Assembly (NCBI RefSeq): GCF_905220365.1
Contig: NC_061143.1
Span: 5,456,001 to 5,520,000, forward strand
Source: Vanessa cardui
Taxonomy: Eukaryota; Arthropoda; Insecta; Lepidoptera; Nymphalidae
Length of the DNA stretch: 64,000 nt
Direction: 5' to 3'
The position numbers and the translations under genes are program-made. The first letter of the stretch is position 1, and each line of letters begins with the position of its first letter. Positions 23,237 through 35,987 of this stretch are shown here, in pieces. Under the pieces are notes generated by a model. That model was given only the letters and a program-made list of their open reading frames with translations. It was not told the origin of the DNA and ran no database searches.

Positions 23237-25489
23237 CGTCCGTGAACGTTCCATGTTATTTTTATTAGTGTCATCGTGAAATAAATTATATTTTTAAAGC
23301 ACTCAGATAAACATTTCCCTATTAGTTTTTTAGATGAACGGAACAAAACGGCTTATGTAGTTATATATAGCAGATTAATAATAATTTTATGAACATTTTA
23401 TGATGAATGAATTTTGTTATTGGAAATATGAATTCATTTATTTATTTAACTGTTTATTGTAGGGGCTACCATATTTGTTCACAGAACCCACAAAATTATT
23501 AATCATGGGGTGACCGTAATAATATTTTCCGAAAACTTAGGGTTTGTTTATTGCATGCAGTGGCTCATATTGCCTTTTGAATAACAAATAAGATAACTTT
23601 TCTCATATAACACTTGAGATATTATTGAAATATAAAGGAAATTTATTCAACGAAAAAAATGTCATTGCTTCCATAAAATCCGAAACAACTGTATATTTTA
23701 GTCATAATATTATCGTATCGTCTTTCTAATTATAAAGTTTTAAACTGTTCCAAAGTCAAAGGAAAATAAGTATTCAGCCACACTTTGAAGTAAAAATTTA
23801 AAAAAAAAAATCTTTAAAAAAATAATTGTTGCCTCTTACAAACAACGATCTAGTTGTTCAGACTATGTTAAATTTCTCTGTGATGTGACGCCTTAATGAT
23901 TCGCCTAATTGGGGTCCAGTTGGGTCCATTGCAAATAGCCCCGGATGGTAGCTTGGATGAAATTGAATGCTCTAATTAGTAGGTGTAGAGTGGCACAAGG
24001 ACTTGTTACAGACGGTAAGGAAAGGGTCAGATAGTGAACTAATTTTAATACAACTAATTATATCCTTGTTATACTCTATTATATTTTTTTTGTTGGTATA
24101 AAGTCGATTTTAATATATTATTTCTCGTAATCGAAAATTATAATAATATATCATAAACATAAAAAAAAATAATCATTATTATTAAAATTTTAATAAAAGC
24201 TGTCTTTGATTTATTAGAACGTTAAATTATAATACATACCCTTCATAAAAAGAACTGCTTTCAATAAAAGTAATGAAACTAATTCATACAAAGGCCCCCA
24301 AATAAATCCCCATTTGCCGAAAACATAAAAGGGGAGTTCCCCTAGGAAGTCCTAATCAAATAGTTATATTGTAAATATATACCTACGAAGATAACCCCAG
24401 CAGCCTGCTTTCGACCCTCCTGTCATCGCGACCCTCTCAGATAAGCTAATAAGATTTTGATAAGTTCAGGGCTTACAAAACGAACTTCGAAATTTATCTA
24501 AATTAAAGCAATGGATTTATTTCCGATTAAATTCTTAAGAGGCTATATCTTGTTTTTGATAAAACATTTAAAATCAAATTATTATTATTAACCAATTCAT
24601 TAATTTATTTATATAATTTATAATAGAGATAATTATAACTGTAATACAACAAATAAAATAAGCTACGCCTTTATAGAAACGTCATAGATGTACTTTTACT
24701 TGTATATCATTTAATGTTAACAAATATGCCATGAATATATAATTGTGTTACAAAAAAAACATTGAATTACAATAAAAATATTTGTATGCCGCAGTTTTCA
24801 TATGAAACCTGCAAACCCTTAAAAGTCTTTGCAGCCGTGCGCTTGGCCTAATTTTATAATTGTCAAAAATAAAAAAATAAAAACCTGCAAATAATTCATA
24901 CGGAAACTGAAAAGCTTTCATTTCAATCTTTAATTTTCTTTTCGTTTCAACGTTCACTAATGACGATATTGATATGAGTAATACCCAAGCCTAATAAATT
25001 CGAGTTATATGTCATCATTCGTTGGGCAAATTTATTTCTGTTCGTAGCGATGAATTTTTGTCTTCCACTCATCTTTATATCTAGTTATATCATCAATTAC
25101 TTCTTTCTTACACACGGTATCTGTTACAGAGGTCATGCATCCATTTTTGATATTACCTCAGCGTAATAGACATCCTCATTCGTACCTTAACTGACTTATA
25201 TGACATTTATCCTCCAATCCATCATATTGTATCAATCCCATAAAAATTGTGTTTCTGGATGTTCGTATCGCGTCAATATTCCTTTTGATTGTAACACGTA
25301 AATCATAACCGATATTGCGCTGAAACCGAGGAAAATGTCGAAGATTCTTAAAAATAATTTGGTACTTAGATGTGGCGCTGTGGCGAAACCTTCCATCACA
25401 TGTGTACATTGTAGTGAAATGCTCAATACCTTATCTTCAAACGAAGAAGCCATTGCCTAGGTGAGGGATTTTTACGTATCTATATGATT
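23237..25489. other. AT-rich spacer, no gene seen
   Basis: No gene is supported. Frames at 24748-24957 and 25176-25453 on the minus strand show no domain. A more complex stretch lies at 23880-24020 ('ggggtccagttgggtccatt'). Confidence 0.5.
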
Positions 25490-25682
25490 ATATAATATTA
25501 TAAATGTGAAAGCAACTCTGTCTGTCTTTCGCTCCTTCACTACCAAACCAATGAACCAAATTTAATTAAATTTGGTATGAAGCAAATTTTAATTCCCAGA
25601 AGAACATGGGCTACTTTTTTGTGTGACACATGACAACCAAACCCTGAAAACGCGAGCGAAGACACGTGCAACAACTAGGTGT
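25490..25682 (-). repeat. RTE-like LINE tail fragment, best copy
   Basis: Read on the minus strand it starts 'cctagttgttgcacgtgtct' and 'tcgctcgcgttttcagggtt', then 'ggttgtcatgtgtcac', 'aaagtagcccatgttcttct' and 'gcttcataccaaattt', and ends 'agacagacagagttgctttc' with 'acatttataatatta'. It parallels 11277-11460 and extends it to the end. It is too short to code for reverse transcriptase. Confidence 0.6.
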
Positions 25683-27384
25683 TCACATATATGGCAACTG
25701 GTCTTCTCAAAGATGTCTCTTGTTTCTTCCTTATATTTATGATGATACATGACAGGAATGTAAATGAAATATATCCAAATTATATAATAAGAATCAATTT
25801 CAACGTTTCAACAATAACAGCAACGTTGCCAATGGATTGGCAGTGCGATCACGTAGATCCATAACGGTAGACGAGTAAACTCCGTGAAACCACGTCGTCA
25901 CTTCTGAGATTGCTCCATCTAAGAGACGCGTTTGAAATTTAAAATGCACCGTATCCGAGAAATGCAGTTTTGAAATTTTAAAATTTCATAAGATAACTCC
26001 GCCGATTCAATATTCTAACCAATTACTTAGTTACATTCAGCTGTTAAAGCTGTTGCCAATTGTATCGAGATACATTATTGAATCAATATATTTTTAATTG
26101 ATTAAAATAACGTTGCTTTTCTTATTTACATTATATGTTTTAAAGCGATCTTCGGGAGCAATGATGGTAAAATTCAAAGTCAAATTTGTTTACGTTTGAC
26201 TGAGACGCTTAGTGTCGCGTGTGTGACACTTGCTTTTCTTTTAAAAATTATTTTTTCTAAATTCCTTTATTAAAACCTTAATTGACCCGTCAAAGCTTAC
26301 ACATCTCCGAGGCTCTTTTCGATATGTGCAGCGTGACATTTTCCATTAATTTAACGCAGAATTTATTTTAAACACAACGATTCGATTTATTGACAGCCAT
26401 CTCTATATTTTCGTATGCAGTGAAAAATAAATATAAACGTTGATAATGGAATGGATAAGCAATAAATTCGGGGGCAGATACAGGGTTGTGCCCCTGCGGT
26501 GAGCTGGCCCGTCATTAATCAGCCCCCTCGCGTCAGGGTTGACGTATTATGTAATTTTTATCATACATTACATGAAGCACGCAATATCCCCTGTGACGTA
26601 ATGTTGTGGGGAATCAACCCTGACCTTATCCAAGGTTTTTCTCTCCTACCTTAATTAAGTACACTTCAGATATGAGTTATTAACGACCTTTCGGAGCATT
26701 TATGTATCATTTATGGAAAAAAGATATCATTATGACAATTATCTTTCTAAAAACCCATACGTCACATTTTGTTAAAATTATTTATACACTTGTTTTGGAT
26801 ATAACATTCAAAAGGAATAACAACGATATTTTCTTTAAAATAACCAGCTGTTAGCAGACTTTGTTACGAAATTATGTATTATTCGGTAACTGCACTTACA
26901 TGCAGAGGTTTTAATGCATAACGGTGAATCATGAGGCACCGTTCGGGATTGCGTGATAAATGTGACTTAGGTTATATTTTATCAGAAACATCAATACAGC
27001 ACGTAAATAAAATGACTTCTTTTAGTTGTCTACTTTTCTGACGTATATACCGACTTGTGTCTGCGGTTTTGGTTGCTACAGCATATTTGATTTGTCTGGA
27101 TGATATATGTTGTTGAGTCTACATTTAATAGCTTGATGATAATATGAACTGAATAAGCGAGGCCAATAATACATACGGCTTAACACACACATTCGTGTAG
27201 TAGTCCTACTAACGTGTGAGTTAGCATATGTATAGCATTTAGACAATACGTTATCAATCTGGAAATCTCAAAACACAATATTTTCAAAATGCCAATACTT
27301 TGCTCTCAATTCGTTTAGGACATATTGTATAAATGGAACTTGCAGCTTTAACTGCACGAGATTTATAACCTATAGCACACAAAC
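25683..27384. other. Spacer with a GC-rich patch, no gene seen
   Basis: No gene is supported. The patch at 26485-26640 is clearly richer in G and C than its surroundings and holds the inverted 11-mers gtcagggttga (26532-26542) and tcaaccctgac (26614-26624). Confidence 0.5.
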
Positions 27385-27512
27385 CACTATTCCAATTTTA
27401 TCCTTGGAAGGGTGATTAAAAAGTAGTCTTTGCCCTTCTCCGGGACTCAAGCTATATCCATACCAAGTTTTATCGAAGTCGGTTCAGGTTCAACGGTTAA
27501 GAGCTAACAGAG
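27385..27512 (+). repeat. RTE-like tail, diverged relative
   Basis: Blocks 'aaaaagtagtctttgccctt', 'ccataccaagttttatcgaa', 'gtcggttcagg' and 'aacggttaagagc' follow the general order of the RTE-like tail but differ enough to be another subfamily. Confidence 0.4.
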
Positions 27513-28409
27513 AGTTAAGAATGGTACATTTATTGATGGCTCATTGCATTTTACTCCTTATCAAATGTACCTTAAAATGAAATTAATACAATAACATGCA
27601 TAAATATATCTATTGATAAAATGATATAACATTTGACCTTTTGATTGAATCTTTTTTTCTATCTATTCGCATACCGCAGAGCGGTTATTTAAGATATTGA
27701 TTTTCATAATACTGCAGTCATACATCATCACGTGCATTAGAACCGAATTTGAAGGACGTTGCACAATAGTGCGGTCCATAATTCAAAAGTAAGAGTATGA
27801 CGTTTCCTAGGGACGCATTTTCCCAGTGTTTATACAAACCGACTATAAGTATTTCATAATATACGTCTGTAAAAAAGAAAATATTCAATATTTTATATAT
27901 ACCTGTATTTAATACTTATTTATAGTTTTTCTTGAACAAATCTTTGTATCCTTATCCTCCGAGACTTTGATCCTATCTATTCCTATTAAATTGGATTTAT
28001 TTTAAGTACCCGGGCATTGACCAAACTTCACTAACAATCGTTAGTAAAGTTGGGTGGTCTTGATGGGCAGGTGTGAGGCAAAAAAGTAAGTTACAAGCCG
28101 CAAGTAGCTGCTTGTATGATTACAAATATAACATAACATTTATAATAACAGTTTTAAGAGTGATGAAATTTTAATATTTTACGCTATCTGCGAGGTTAGA
28201 CCAGCGTGAAAGCGATTTCAATCGAGCGTTGCCTCACAAGTATATGTGAACAGTACATGATGCTGCTATCTATATTTGTAAAAAATATATTTGTAATAAG
28301 TTTTTCTTTTTTGGAGAAAATGTGTTCCTACTGGTTTATCCTGTAAATTTCTGATATATTTCTAAGTCTCTTTTAGCAGATTATTTTTTTATAAGTTACC
28401 AATGTAAAT
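27513..28409. other. AT-rich spacer, no gene seen
   Basis: No coding, RNA or repeat feature is supported in this interval. Confidence 0.5.
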
Positions 28410-28578
28410 CCTGTTACGGTTTCAGTCAGGCTCCTAAACTCTCTCCGGTATCGGTAAGGGTATAGAGAACGCAGTAGGCAGCGCAGCAGACTTTGGTACT
28501 ATAGTTATGTCCTGCGCATCATAGTCTCCGCAGAGAATGGCCGCTGTAACCGAAATCGGTCAGGAGGACATCATAATG
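28410..28578 (-). repeat. Interspersed repeat F, single copy here
   Basis: On the minus strand it begins 'gtcctcctgaccgatttcgg' followed by 'ttacagcggccattctctgc', then 'gcgcaggacataactatag' and 'ctctatacccttaccgata'. As I remember, this head is widely repeated in butterfly genomes. Only one copy is in the window, so family and length cannot be checked here. Confidence 0.5.
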
Positions 28579-30046
28579 CGTTCTATTTATTCGCTTTTTG
28601 GCATAGTTCATCAACGTACATTTGGCGACACGTGAGTCGTATTGGATTTCTTTGGGATGCAAAGCACAATAGGCATTAGCTACTAAGGGTATGAAGGATT
28701 ATAGTACTTAATATGCTGTGACAAAATCTAATCACGAAATGAACTACATAAAGATTATTCAACTACACAAAGCCGGCAATATTTCTATGTTTTGATTTTC
28801 CGATAACATATGGAATGACTTTGGTAATATGGAAGATTTTTAGGGGTGATACTGGTTAATCTGGTTTCTGGCAGCACAGGAGTGGAGTGACGAGTAAGGC
28901 AAATATAACAAATGGTTTTGAAATATGCACCAGATATTTGATAAATTAATATAAATAATTTGATTACCGTTTATTTCCTTTTTGTGATTTAAACCAATTT
29001 AATGTTTTTTTTTTGTCTAGAATTAAGTAGCATGAAAATCTTTTTATTTACGAGCTTATATTTTATTTTCTTCTAACATACTTTTTTCTTATTAAAAGTT
29101 TACCTTGAAATCACATATTTAAAAAAAATCTCATGGCTTCGTTTAAATGACGTTTGAAATTATTGGTCGTTAAAACATTTATACTAAGAAATGACTTATC
29201 GGTTATATGATACGTTAGTAATTCAATGTTGATCAATGGGATATATAACTGGAGCTACGAATATGTTAAACTAACCAAATGTAGACTAGGAGCTGAGTTA
29301 TTTAAATCAAGTACTGCAAAAAAGGCTAGCGCCAGTTTTTCCAACACCATTCAGAGCTCAAAGGTGTTGCTTGAAGTTTGAAGAGCACGTGATACAAGTC
29401 TAAAAGGTTGAAGTAGCGAGTTACCAGAATTTTACGAGTATCCTTTTGAATTAAACGTTTTTTATACAGTCTTTCCTAGTGTCAAGTGGGAGTTTAAGTG
29501 ACGGGCTAACGAAATTTTACCATTTCTTTTTCATTTGTATAATACACGTTTGGGAACATTATGCCAGTATTATGTAAATAATTATACGCTGTATAGGGGT
29601 TTTAGCATTTTTAAGACAAAAGCGAATACATTACACAAAAATGTATTCAGTGACATTATAGTGTGCAGGTTTATTTAATTGATTAACAAGTTAATAGTAT
29701 ATCCTCTTTAATAAAATTAAATTTGTTTTTAGAAACGATTATACACTATTAAATTAATTAAAAAATAAGCGAGTGAATTTAAAGAAAACGGAGTTAAATT
29801 GAGGTTGCTTTACGTTAAATACAACTTGTAATAAAAAGACGATTCAAAGGGCTTGTAAGTCTTCTTTAACGAAGTATATTTTTTAAATAAAAGCACTTTA
29901 TAAAATTATGAAAATTAAGTAAGAGGCAATAAATTATTTAAGCAATTAATTATTAATGTTATTATTAACATAAGCTTAAAATGTTAAATGTTATAATTTA
30001 AAATCCCTTCAATTACAATGAAACTAACTGTAACAGTGTATGTGTT
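28579..30046. other. AT-rich spacer, no gene seen
   Basis: No gene is supported. Simple A/T runs occur near 29000 and 29120. Confidence 0.55.
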
Positions 30047-30296
30047 GACGACCTCCGTGGTCGAGTGGTGTGTACACCGGTTTTCACGAATAAACGCCAC
30101 TCCGAGGTCCCGGTTTCGATTCCCGGCCGAGTCGATGTAGATTATCATTAGTTTTCTATGTTGTCTTGGGTCTGAGTGTTTGTGGTACCGTCGTTACTCC
30201 TGATTTTCCATAACACAAGTGCTTTAGCTACTTTGGGATCAGAGTCATGTATGTGATGTTGTCTCATATTTATTATTATTATTATTAAATACCAAC
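30047..30296 (+). mobile_element. SINE B (tRNA-derived), fullest copy with ATT tail
   Basis: It begins 'cgacctccgtggtcgagtgg' with an A-box-like segment. A B box 'ggtttcgattcccgg' with one extra T follows about 50 bases on, then a body with 'ttagttttctatgttgtct', 'gtttgtggtaccgtcgttac' and 'cataacacaagtgctttagc'. It ends in a (att)n tail at about 30271-30291. The tail marks the 3' end and the retroposon direction. Clear target-site duplications were not seen. The head matches 5690-5872. Confidence 0.75.
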
Positions 30297-30479
30297 AGGC
30301 ATTTCGTAATAGTATTTATTATGTTCTGTACATAGTTTAAGGTTGACATTCATTGATATTGCAAATAGATGAACTATAAATGTTTTCTTAATTGCAGTAA
30401 ATATACCTAGGTGTTACCTTTTTTGGACTTGATTGATAATGGCTATTAAATTAAATAATGGTAAAAACATTAATCGTAT

Positions 30480-30695
30480 TTATAGAAAACACACACACAT
30501 CATCATCATCCTGCAGTTATCCCAATTTAATTTGGGGTCGGCGCAGCATGTCTCGTCCTTCGATACTTCTCTATCGGACGTCATCTCACAAGTAACATTC
30601 TTTCTAACTAAGTTTCACACAGTCCATCCATCGTTTCTACGGTCGTCCTCTACACCTATATCCATATTTACCCACATCCATGCTCAAAACCACAC
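30480..30695 (+). repeat. Interspersed repeat E ('ggggtcggcgcagcatgtc')
   Basis: After 'cacacacacatcatcatcat' comes the stretch around 'ggggtcggcgcagcatgtc', then 'tctctatcggacgtcatctc', 'cacagtccatccatcg' and 'cggtcgtcctctacac'. I recall this order from many lepidopteran genomes as a LINE-associated repeat. The 119-codon open frame at 30433-30792 is this repeat read in one frame and is not a gene. Confidence 0.6.
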
Positions 30696-32689
30696 ACACA
30701 TAGGAAAAATAAGTAACCATGGCTTATCATTAATAAAACAACTCGCGAACAAGTTATTTACGAACTTCAATATACATAAATACTGGTTGTAGCGAACATC
30801 ACTATACCCTAGTGGGGGAGATATTTTTATCGGTCATTGATCTCTATCTAGATTGTTATCACTATCACTGGTTTGGAAATATATGCTAATCGAACGATTT
30901 ATTGATCCGTAAAGAATAACAATTTAATTTAAATGTATTAAGGAGCGAATTACTAGACTATAAATTAATTAGACAACTAATAGCTATTGCTAGTGGAGTT
31001 TGAATTCACAATTAATTGAGCGAAACAAGGCAAATTATACTTTAAATATTGTGCAAACGTAAAAGTTTGTAGATGCATATAATTGTTAGTAAAAACTATA
31101 TACAAATGAAATAAACATAGTGTGTAACTAAAGACTCGTGGCAATGATAATGTTAGATAGTAATAGAGAAGATTCCTCCCATAGAATATTTAGTATTGCT
31201 ATTTATGTTGTATTATAAAAGCATGTGCAAGATCAAGGGATATATTATTTGATAAATTATCAATCGTCATCGCTTACTTTTTGGTTATTTTGTTTAGAGA
31301 ATGATCAAGTAATAATAATAAAAAAACGAGAAAGTTAGTATCATCTTTTGTTAACGTTGGTCAAATAATGTTCATTACATCTTACTTTCTCACAATTAAT
31401 AATAAAGTTTTCGCAAGTCAGATTATGAGTATGTGTAATGTGCGAGAAATTATATCACCTAGCTCATTATTTTTGGTATTTTCTATTCTATTATCTCACG
31501 ATGACAATCAACGGGATAGTGAAAATGTCCGTCATCTGGAATACCGAGCTTAATTGAATTTGTTACGAAAAATAAATAAGCTGTTTCGACAATAATTCGC
31601 ACGTTTCACATCCCCTTCGATACAAAATACTGCGTGACACGTAATTGTTGAAGCGGTGTCAGAACCATATGTTAGGGCTCTATGAACCCCCAGAATAAAC
31701 GCTAATAAACTAACTTCATGAACTCAATGCATGCTGATAAGAATTCGATTCGAATTCTTTATTTATAATTTGAATTTCGAACTGTTATATAATTTATCTT
31801 TGATTCCGTTGATATGGCAAAAGGTCGTTTGTAAAAAAAAAGTACTAGGAAAGCATAACAAGAAACATATTTATGTATTTTAATTCCTACTTTTGTAATG
31901 TTATGGTAAGTTTTTTCTTTTTGCGTTTAGCAACTGAAAGTTAATTTTTGCTCACGGCATTGCACGAGCAGTCGTTTATATCAAAAGTAACTGAAATATT
32001 TTTCCTTTTCGTTGCTTTTAAAATACACAGTACAGATTCTTTGCGACAAATATTCTCAAATGTCAATTATATTGGGTATAACTATTATTAGCTCTTTGAG
32101 TAAACTCAAGAGTCTTTACGTAATCTGTATATAAATTCCACAATGCATATATAAAAGTATTTTAGTATGTGTTATTCAATAGATAAGTATAACAATATCC
32201 ATTTATGTATATAACTCAATACAGTTTGAATTTTGTAAGAATCTTATGTAATCTAATTTATGTAACACACCCTTAGTTTCACTTAATACAGGGACAAAAA
32301 CCGCCGCAGGCGTTTTTCCCAAATACTCTGAGTATCACACAAATAATGTATTATAAGAAATAAATGTAATTTGTGTGTCTGTATGGGGTCCAACAAAAGG
32401 GAGTCAGTTGGCAGTGGAGTGCTAATGGCAATCAGGAACAAATGCAATTTTATGGCAAATCGCCTCAGGCATGAACCGAAATGAAATTGTAAACATTTAT
32501 ATGCATTTCGTTTATCAAATCACCGAAGGAAGCCATACACCCACTCAATTTATACGCCTAATCAGAAACGAATGTCATACCGCCCTAAAAGAATAGGACC
32601 AATACTGAAAAAAATAATAAAATGTTTGGAAGAACGTAGATTCCTGTTATGGTTCCATTGCTAGAAGGTTTGTGGGTTAATCCACGACG
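30696..32689. other. AT-rich spacer, no gene seen
   Basis: No gene is supported. A 61-codon frame at 31368-31553 has no recognisable features. Confidence 0.55.
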
Positions 32690-32872
32690 CTGCTCCTTTG
32701 CGGTTTGGGACACTTTTGGCAGCATTTCACCCGGCACATGCAGATGTCTCTGTGTTTGCCATGCTCTCGTTGTTTTCTCACCGAGCATAAAATACATGAT
32801 AAACATATATTAAGCAAATGATAACTCGGACAGGCATAACTTACGCTTGTCTGAATTTGAACCTGCATTCTT
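32690..32872 (-). repeat. Metulj-like SINE, decayed copy
   Basis: The plus strand reads 'cacgacgctgctcctttgcg', 'cacatgcagatgtctctg', 'tgttttctcaccgagcataa' and 'gtctgaatttgaacctgcat', matching the middle and head of the reference SINE in inverted order. Two overlapping minus open frames at 32585-32868 are shadows of it. Confidence 0.65.
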
Positions 32873-33774
32873 ATTTTTAAATTGAAACTAAAACAAGTTC
32901 GTATAAAATCAGATTCCGTTGAATATTCGTTTTCTTAAAGTATTTAATATAGCTGCATGATCACAACTGATGACGTATAAATTAAATTTTGATATGATGT
33001 ATTCCTAATTTAACACATTTTATATTTAACACCCTATAGAATATATTATTACTTAACAAAATGTATGTAATGTATGATATGACGTATACATATACCTATA
33101 AGTATATATATTTCCGATAATATATTACATTACACCTCATTGTATTAAAGAGAAAAACTAATAACGGGGTGTGAAATGCCCCTAAGCGTTTCGCAATTGG
33201 CAACATTCACACATAATTGCATTTTGTTACAAATATTATGCCTTCAAGCTCAACTCCCTGAGGGAGTATTAATTGAATTCGAGTTTAGTATTTTACTTTG
33301 AGAACATTTGACTTTCCCATAAAAAGAAGTTACGCATTTAATAAGCTTGCGATTATTATACTTTTTACAATTATTAAATAAAATATTCGTTGAAAAGTTT
33401 TTATTTGTGACGTGTCAACCTCTGATTGGTGGTCAATGGCGTGATAAAAATGCTTAGAACCCATTGGAGAACGACGCATAGGCGCGAGCGACGAAAAAAT
33501 GATAGCAGTGTTACAATTTCAAATAGTTACAGACGCATAAATCAAATAACAAGATTCAGAACTGCTTTTAATATCATAGCTCCTAAGATAAATGAACAGC
33601 ATATAAAAATATCTTATCGATCGTAAAACATTTACGTACGTTGTATGTATACGATAAATGTCAGAGATACTGATCCGAAATAGCCTTCTGGATACACTTG
33701 TGGAAGTCTTAACCCAAATAGCTGGTTCAAACTGGCACAAATAAACTATCATGCACTTTATTTGTATTTATAAT
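32873..33774. other. AT-rich spacer, no gene seen
   Basis: No gene is supported. A 33-bp segment at 33251-33284 ('aactccctgagggagtatta') recurs in changed form at 34097-34131. Opposed 66- and 77-codon frames at 33426-33752 overlap and are not convincing. Confidence 0.5.
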
Positions 33775-33826
33775 GCATCTCGTGCTCGACGATGACGGAT
33801 AACATCGTTAGGCCTGTGCCGAATAA
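33775..33826 (+). repeat. Metulj-like SINE scrap
   Basis: The segment 'catctcgtgctcgacgatga', 'ggataacatcgttagg' and 'cctgtgc' matches the 'ctcgtgctcggcggtgaagg' region of the reference SINE. Nothing flanking it matches. Confidence 0.5.
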
Positions 33827-34809
33827 AACTTGGACACGTGTACCCAAATTCTTTGGGTACGTGATGGAATAAGCTCTAAGCCTCATACTCGAAGAGAGAA
33901 AAGACTACTTGATAAGTAGAAAATGAGTTTATTTTTTTTTTAATTTTTTTACGTTTTACAAAAGAAATCGACTTAAAAAAAATAATATTAGTACGATAAC
34001 AGTCAGGTGAAGCTGGTGATACGAATCACTAGTTTCCAATAATACCCCATACAAGCTTTTCAGGTATAAATACCTTGGTATAAATATTATGAATTTAAAC
34101 TCCCTCAGGGGGTATTATATTGAATTGCAGTGGCCTCAAGTATGCAACGTTGCGAATGATAGGGTAGCACGCGCCGCTCTCACGCAACCACTTGCCTGTT
34201 AACCCATTTAATATAATGTTTGCTTAATTATATAAAAAATAACTTATTCCCTGTGCCATAATATTTATATATAATAGAACATTATTGATTGATATGTATA
34301 AATATATTATATGACTTGTGAACACACGAAAATTCCATGAGAGTTTTTTCGCCACCTGTACTTCAAAAAGTTATTAAGTTTGGCTTTTAATAGCGCTAGA
34401 AATAGTTTAAAATGATTTTTTAAATTAACCAACATGTGTTAATTTGTTTGAAATATTTTAACATCAACCTATATTAATGTAGGTCAGTAATATTTACTTT
34501 AAGCCTTTCTAAAAACCGTATACAAAGTAAAATAAAAATAACCCAAGCTTAATCGCATTAAAGCCAGCTTTAAAAGAAATTTTGGACAGCCTGCAATTAC
34601 TTTCTTTACGACAGCCATTAAGTAAATTAAGTTATTATAGCATTTGTACATTCGTGCAGTGATATTATTATTTTTAAATTATAACATGTATTTTGTGGAA
34701 ACATAAGTTATGAAGGCATAAGAAATGTTGAAATGTGTATCGCTTAATGAGAAGGGATTAATAGTATGTAAAACAGTATTAAATATGAGAAATGATTGAT
34801 GAATCTTTA
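33827..34809. other. AT-rich spacer, no gene seen
   Basis: No gene is supported. The second member of a short repeat pair lies at 34097-34131. Confidence 0.5.
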
Positions 34810-35093
34810 CTTGATGGTAGGGCTTTGTGCAAGCCCATTTGGGTAGGTACCACCCATTCTTTAAATATTCCAACGCCAAACAACACTATTCAGTATTGTG
34901 TTCCGATTTAATTTTGGGTGAGTGAGTCAGTGTAAGTACAGGCACAAAGGAAATATCATCTTAGTTTGGTGGCGCAGTGGTAGTGGCAGTAAGGAATGGT
35001 TAATATTCCTTACAGCACTATTGTCTATGGGCGGTGGTGTCCACTTAACATCAGGTGGCTCATATGTTCATCCATCAAACGATGCCATAAAAA
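34810..35093 (+). repeat. Repeat A copy 5 (near full length, native direction)
   Basis: It begins 'acttgatggtagggctttgt' and 'gcaagccc', then 'gggtaggtaccacccattct', 'tcagtattgtgttccgattt', 'ggtggcgcagtggtagtggc', 'ggtgtccacttaacatcagg' and 'catatgttcatcc', and ends near 'ccataaaaac'. This A-rich end supports the native direction. Open frames on both strands here are incidental. Confidence 0.75.
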
Positions 35094-35644
35094 CACCAAA
35101 GATTAGGTTTAAAAGGTTGTGTTACAGATGATTTGCTTAAAACAGACGTAAGTTTGTCACCGCTGACCCGAACGAATGAGAAAGTAAAGGAAAAGGTAAT
35201 AACGATGACGATGAAATTGTAGCAACTGACAAATATGTATGTTCTGATTCCAATACTTACTAATTTCAAGTTAGACATTTTAGCATTTCACCATATATAA
35301 CCAGTGTAGACGTTACCTGCAACAAAAATAAAACAAATGAATACTACAAAACACGTAACATAAGTCAAGAACATACTTTTTTGCTTACTAGACAATGATA
35401 ATTATAAAGATGCTTAAAAAGCATGAAGTTAGTAATTGTTGATTTTCATCCAAGATATATTTTAATGTTTATTTGAGAAACAGGGTAACTATTGAGTTTT
35501 TGCCGGTTATTCTAGATAGTATTAACACATTTCATGATAAACTACATCACGAACTTGTGGTAGCTTCACATTCTTTAGTATTGAAACATCAAAACCTCCT
35601 TGAATAAATATTCTTTTTCTTTTGAAACAAATATTAAATGTACT
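35094..35644. other. AT-rich spacer, no gene seen
   Basis: No coding or RNA feature is supported. Confidence 0.5.
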
Positions 35645-35680
35645 ACCGAACTATGCGTAGTTATCTACGCATAGTTCGGT
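35645..35680. repeat. Perfect 16-bp inverted repeat, 4-base loop
   Basis: Arms accgaactatgcgtag (35645-35660) and ctacgcatagttcggt (35665-35680) are exactly complementary around ttat. A 16-bp perfect stem with a tetraloop is unlikely by chance in a given 64 kb. It is too short for a miRNA precursor. It could be a recent fold-back duplication, a protein-binding palindrome or a transposon scar. Confidence 0.9.
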
Positions 35681-35987
35681 TATAAACAAAGGTCTTGCTT
35701 GAATACCACTTTTTCATGTTTACAATCTGGTGCGAAACGGTACTACTACTTAGCAGATGTATCGCAAGAGTTCAAACCATAGAAAGTAGATCATATTGTA
35801 GTTTAGTTAATTTTCGTAACGTTACGATATGCTGTTACAAACTAAAAATGCTCCAAGAAATTTACTAAATGGGAATCATTAAAAACTATTGGTTTTCTGC
35901 AAAATATTTAAGTACGTTTTGCGTACAAGTATAAAACTTGCAAAAGAAGATTGACCCAAATCTCATTTCGAATAACTCTGATACTTT

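Noticed and set aside
30433..30792. 119-codon plus open frame as a gene
   Set aside because: It reads through an interspersed repeat recognised by its 'ggggtcggcgcagcatgtc' core and has no protein features.
35645..35680. miRNA precursor
   Set aside because: The stem is only 16 bp with a four-base loop, too short for Drosha/Dicer processing.
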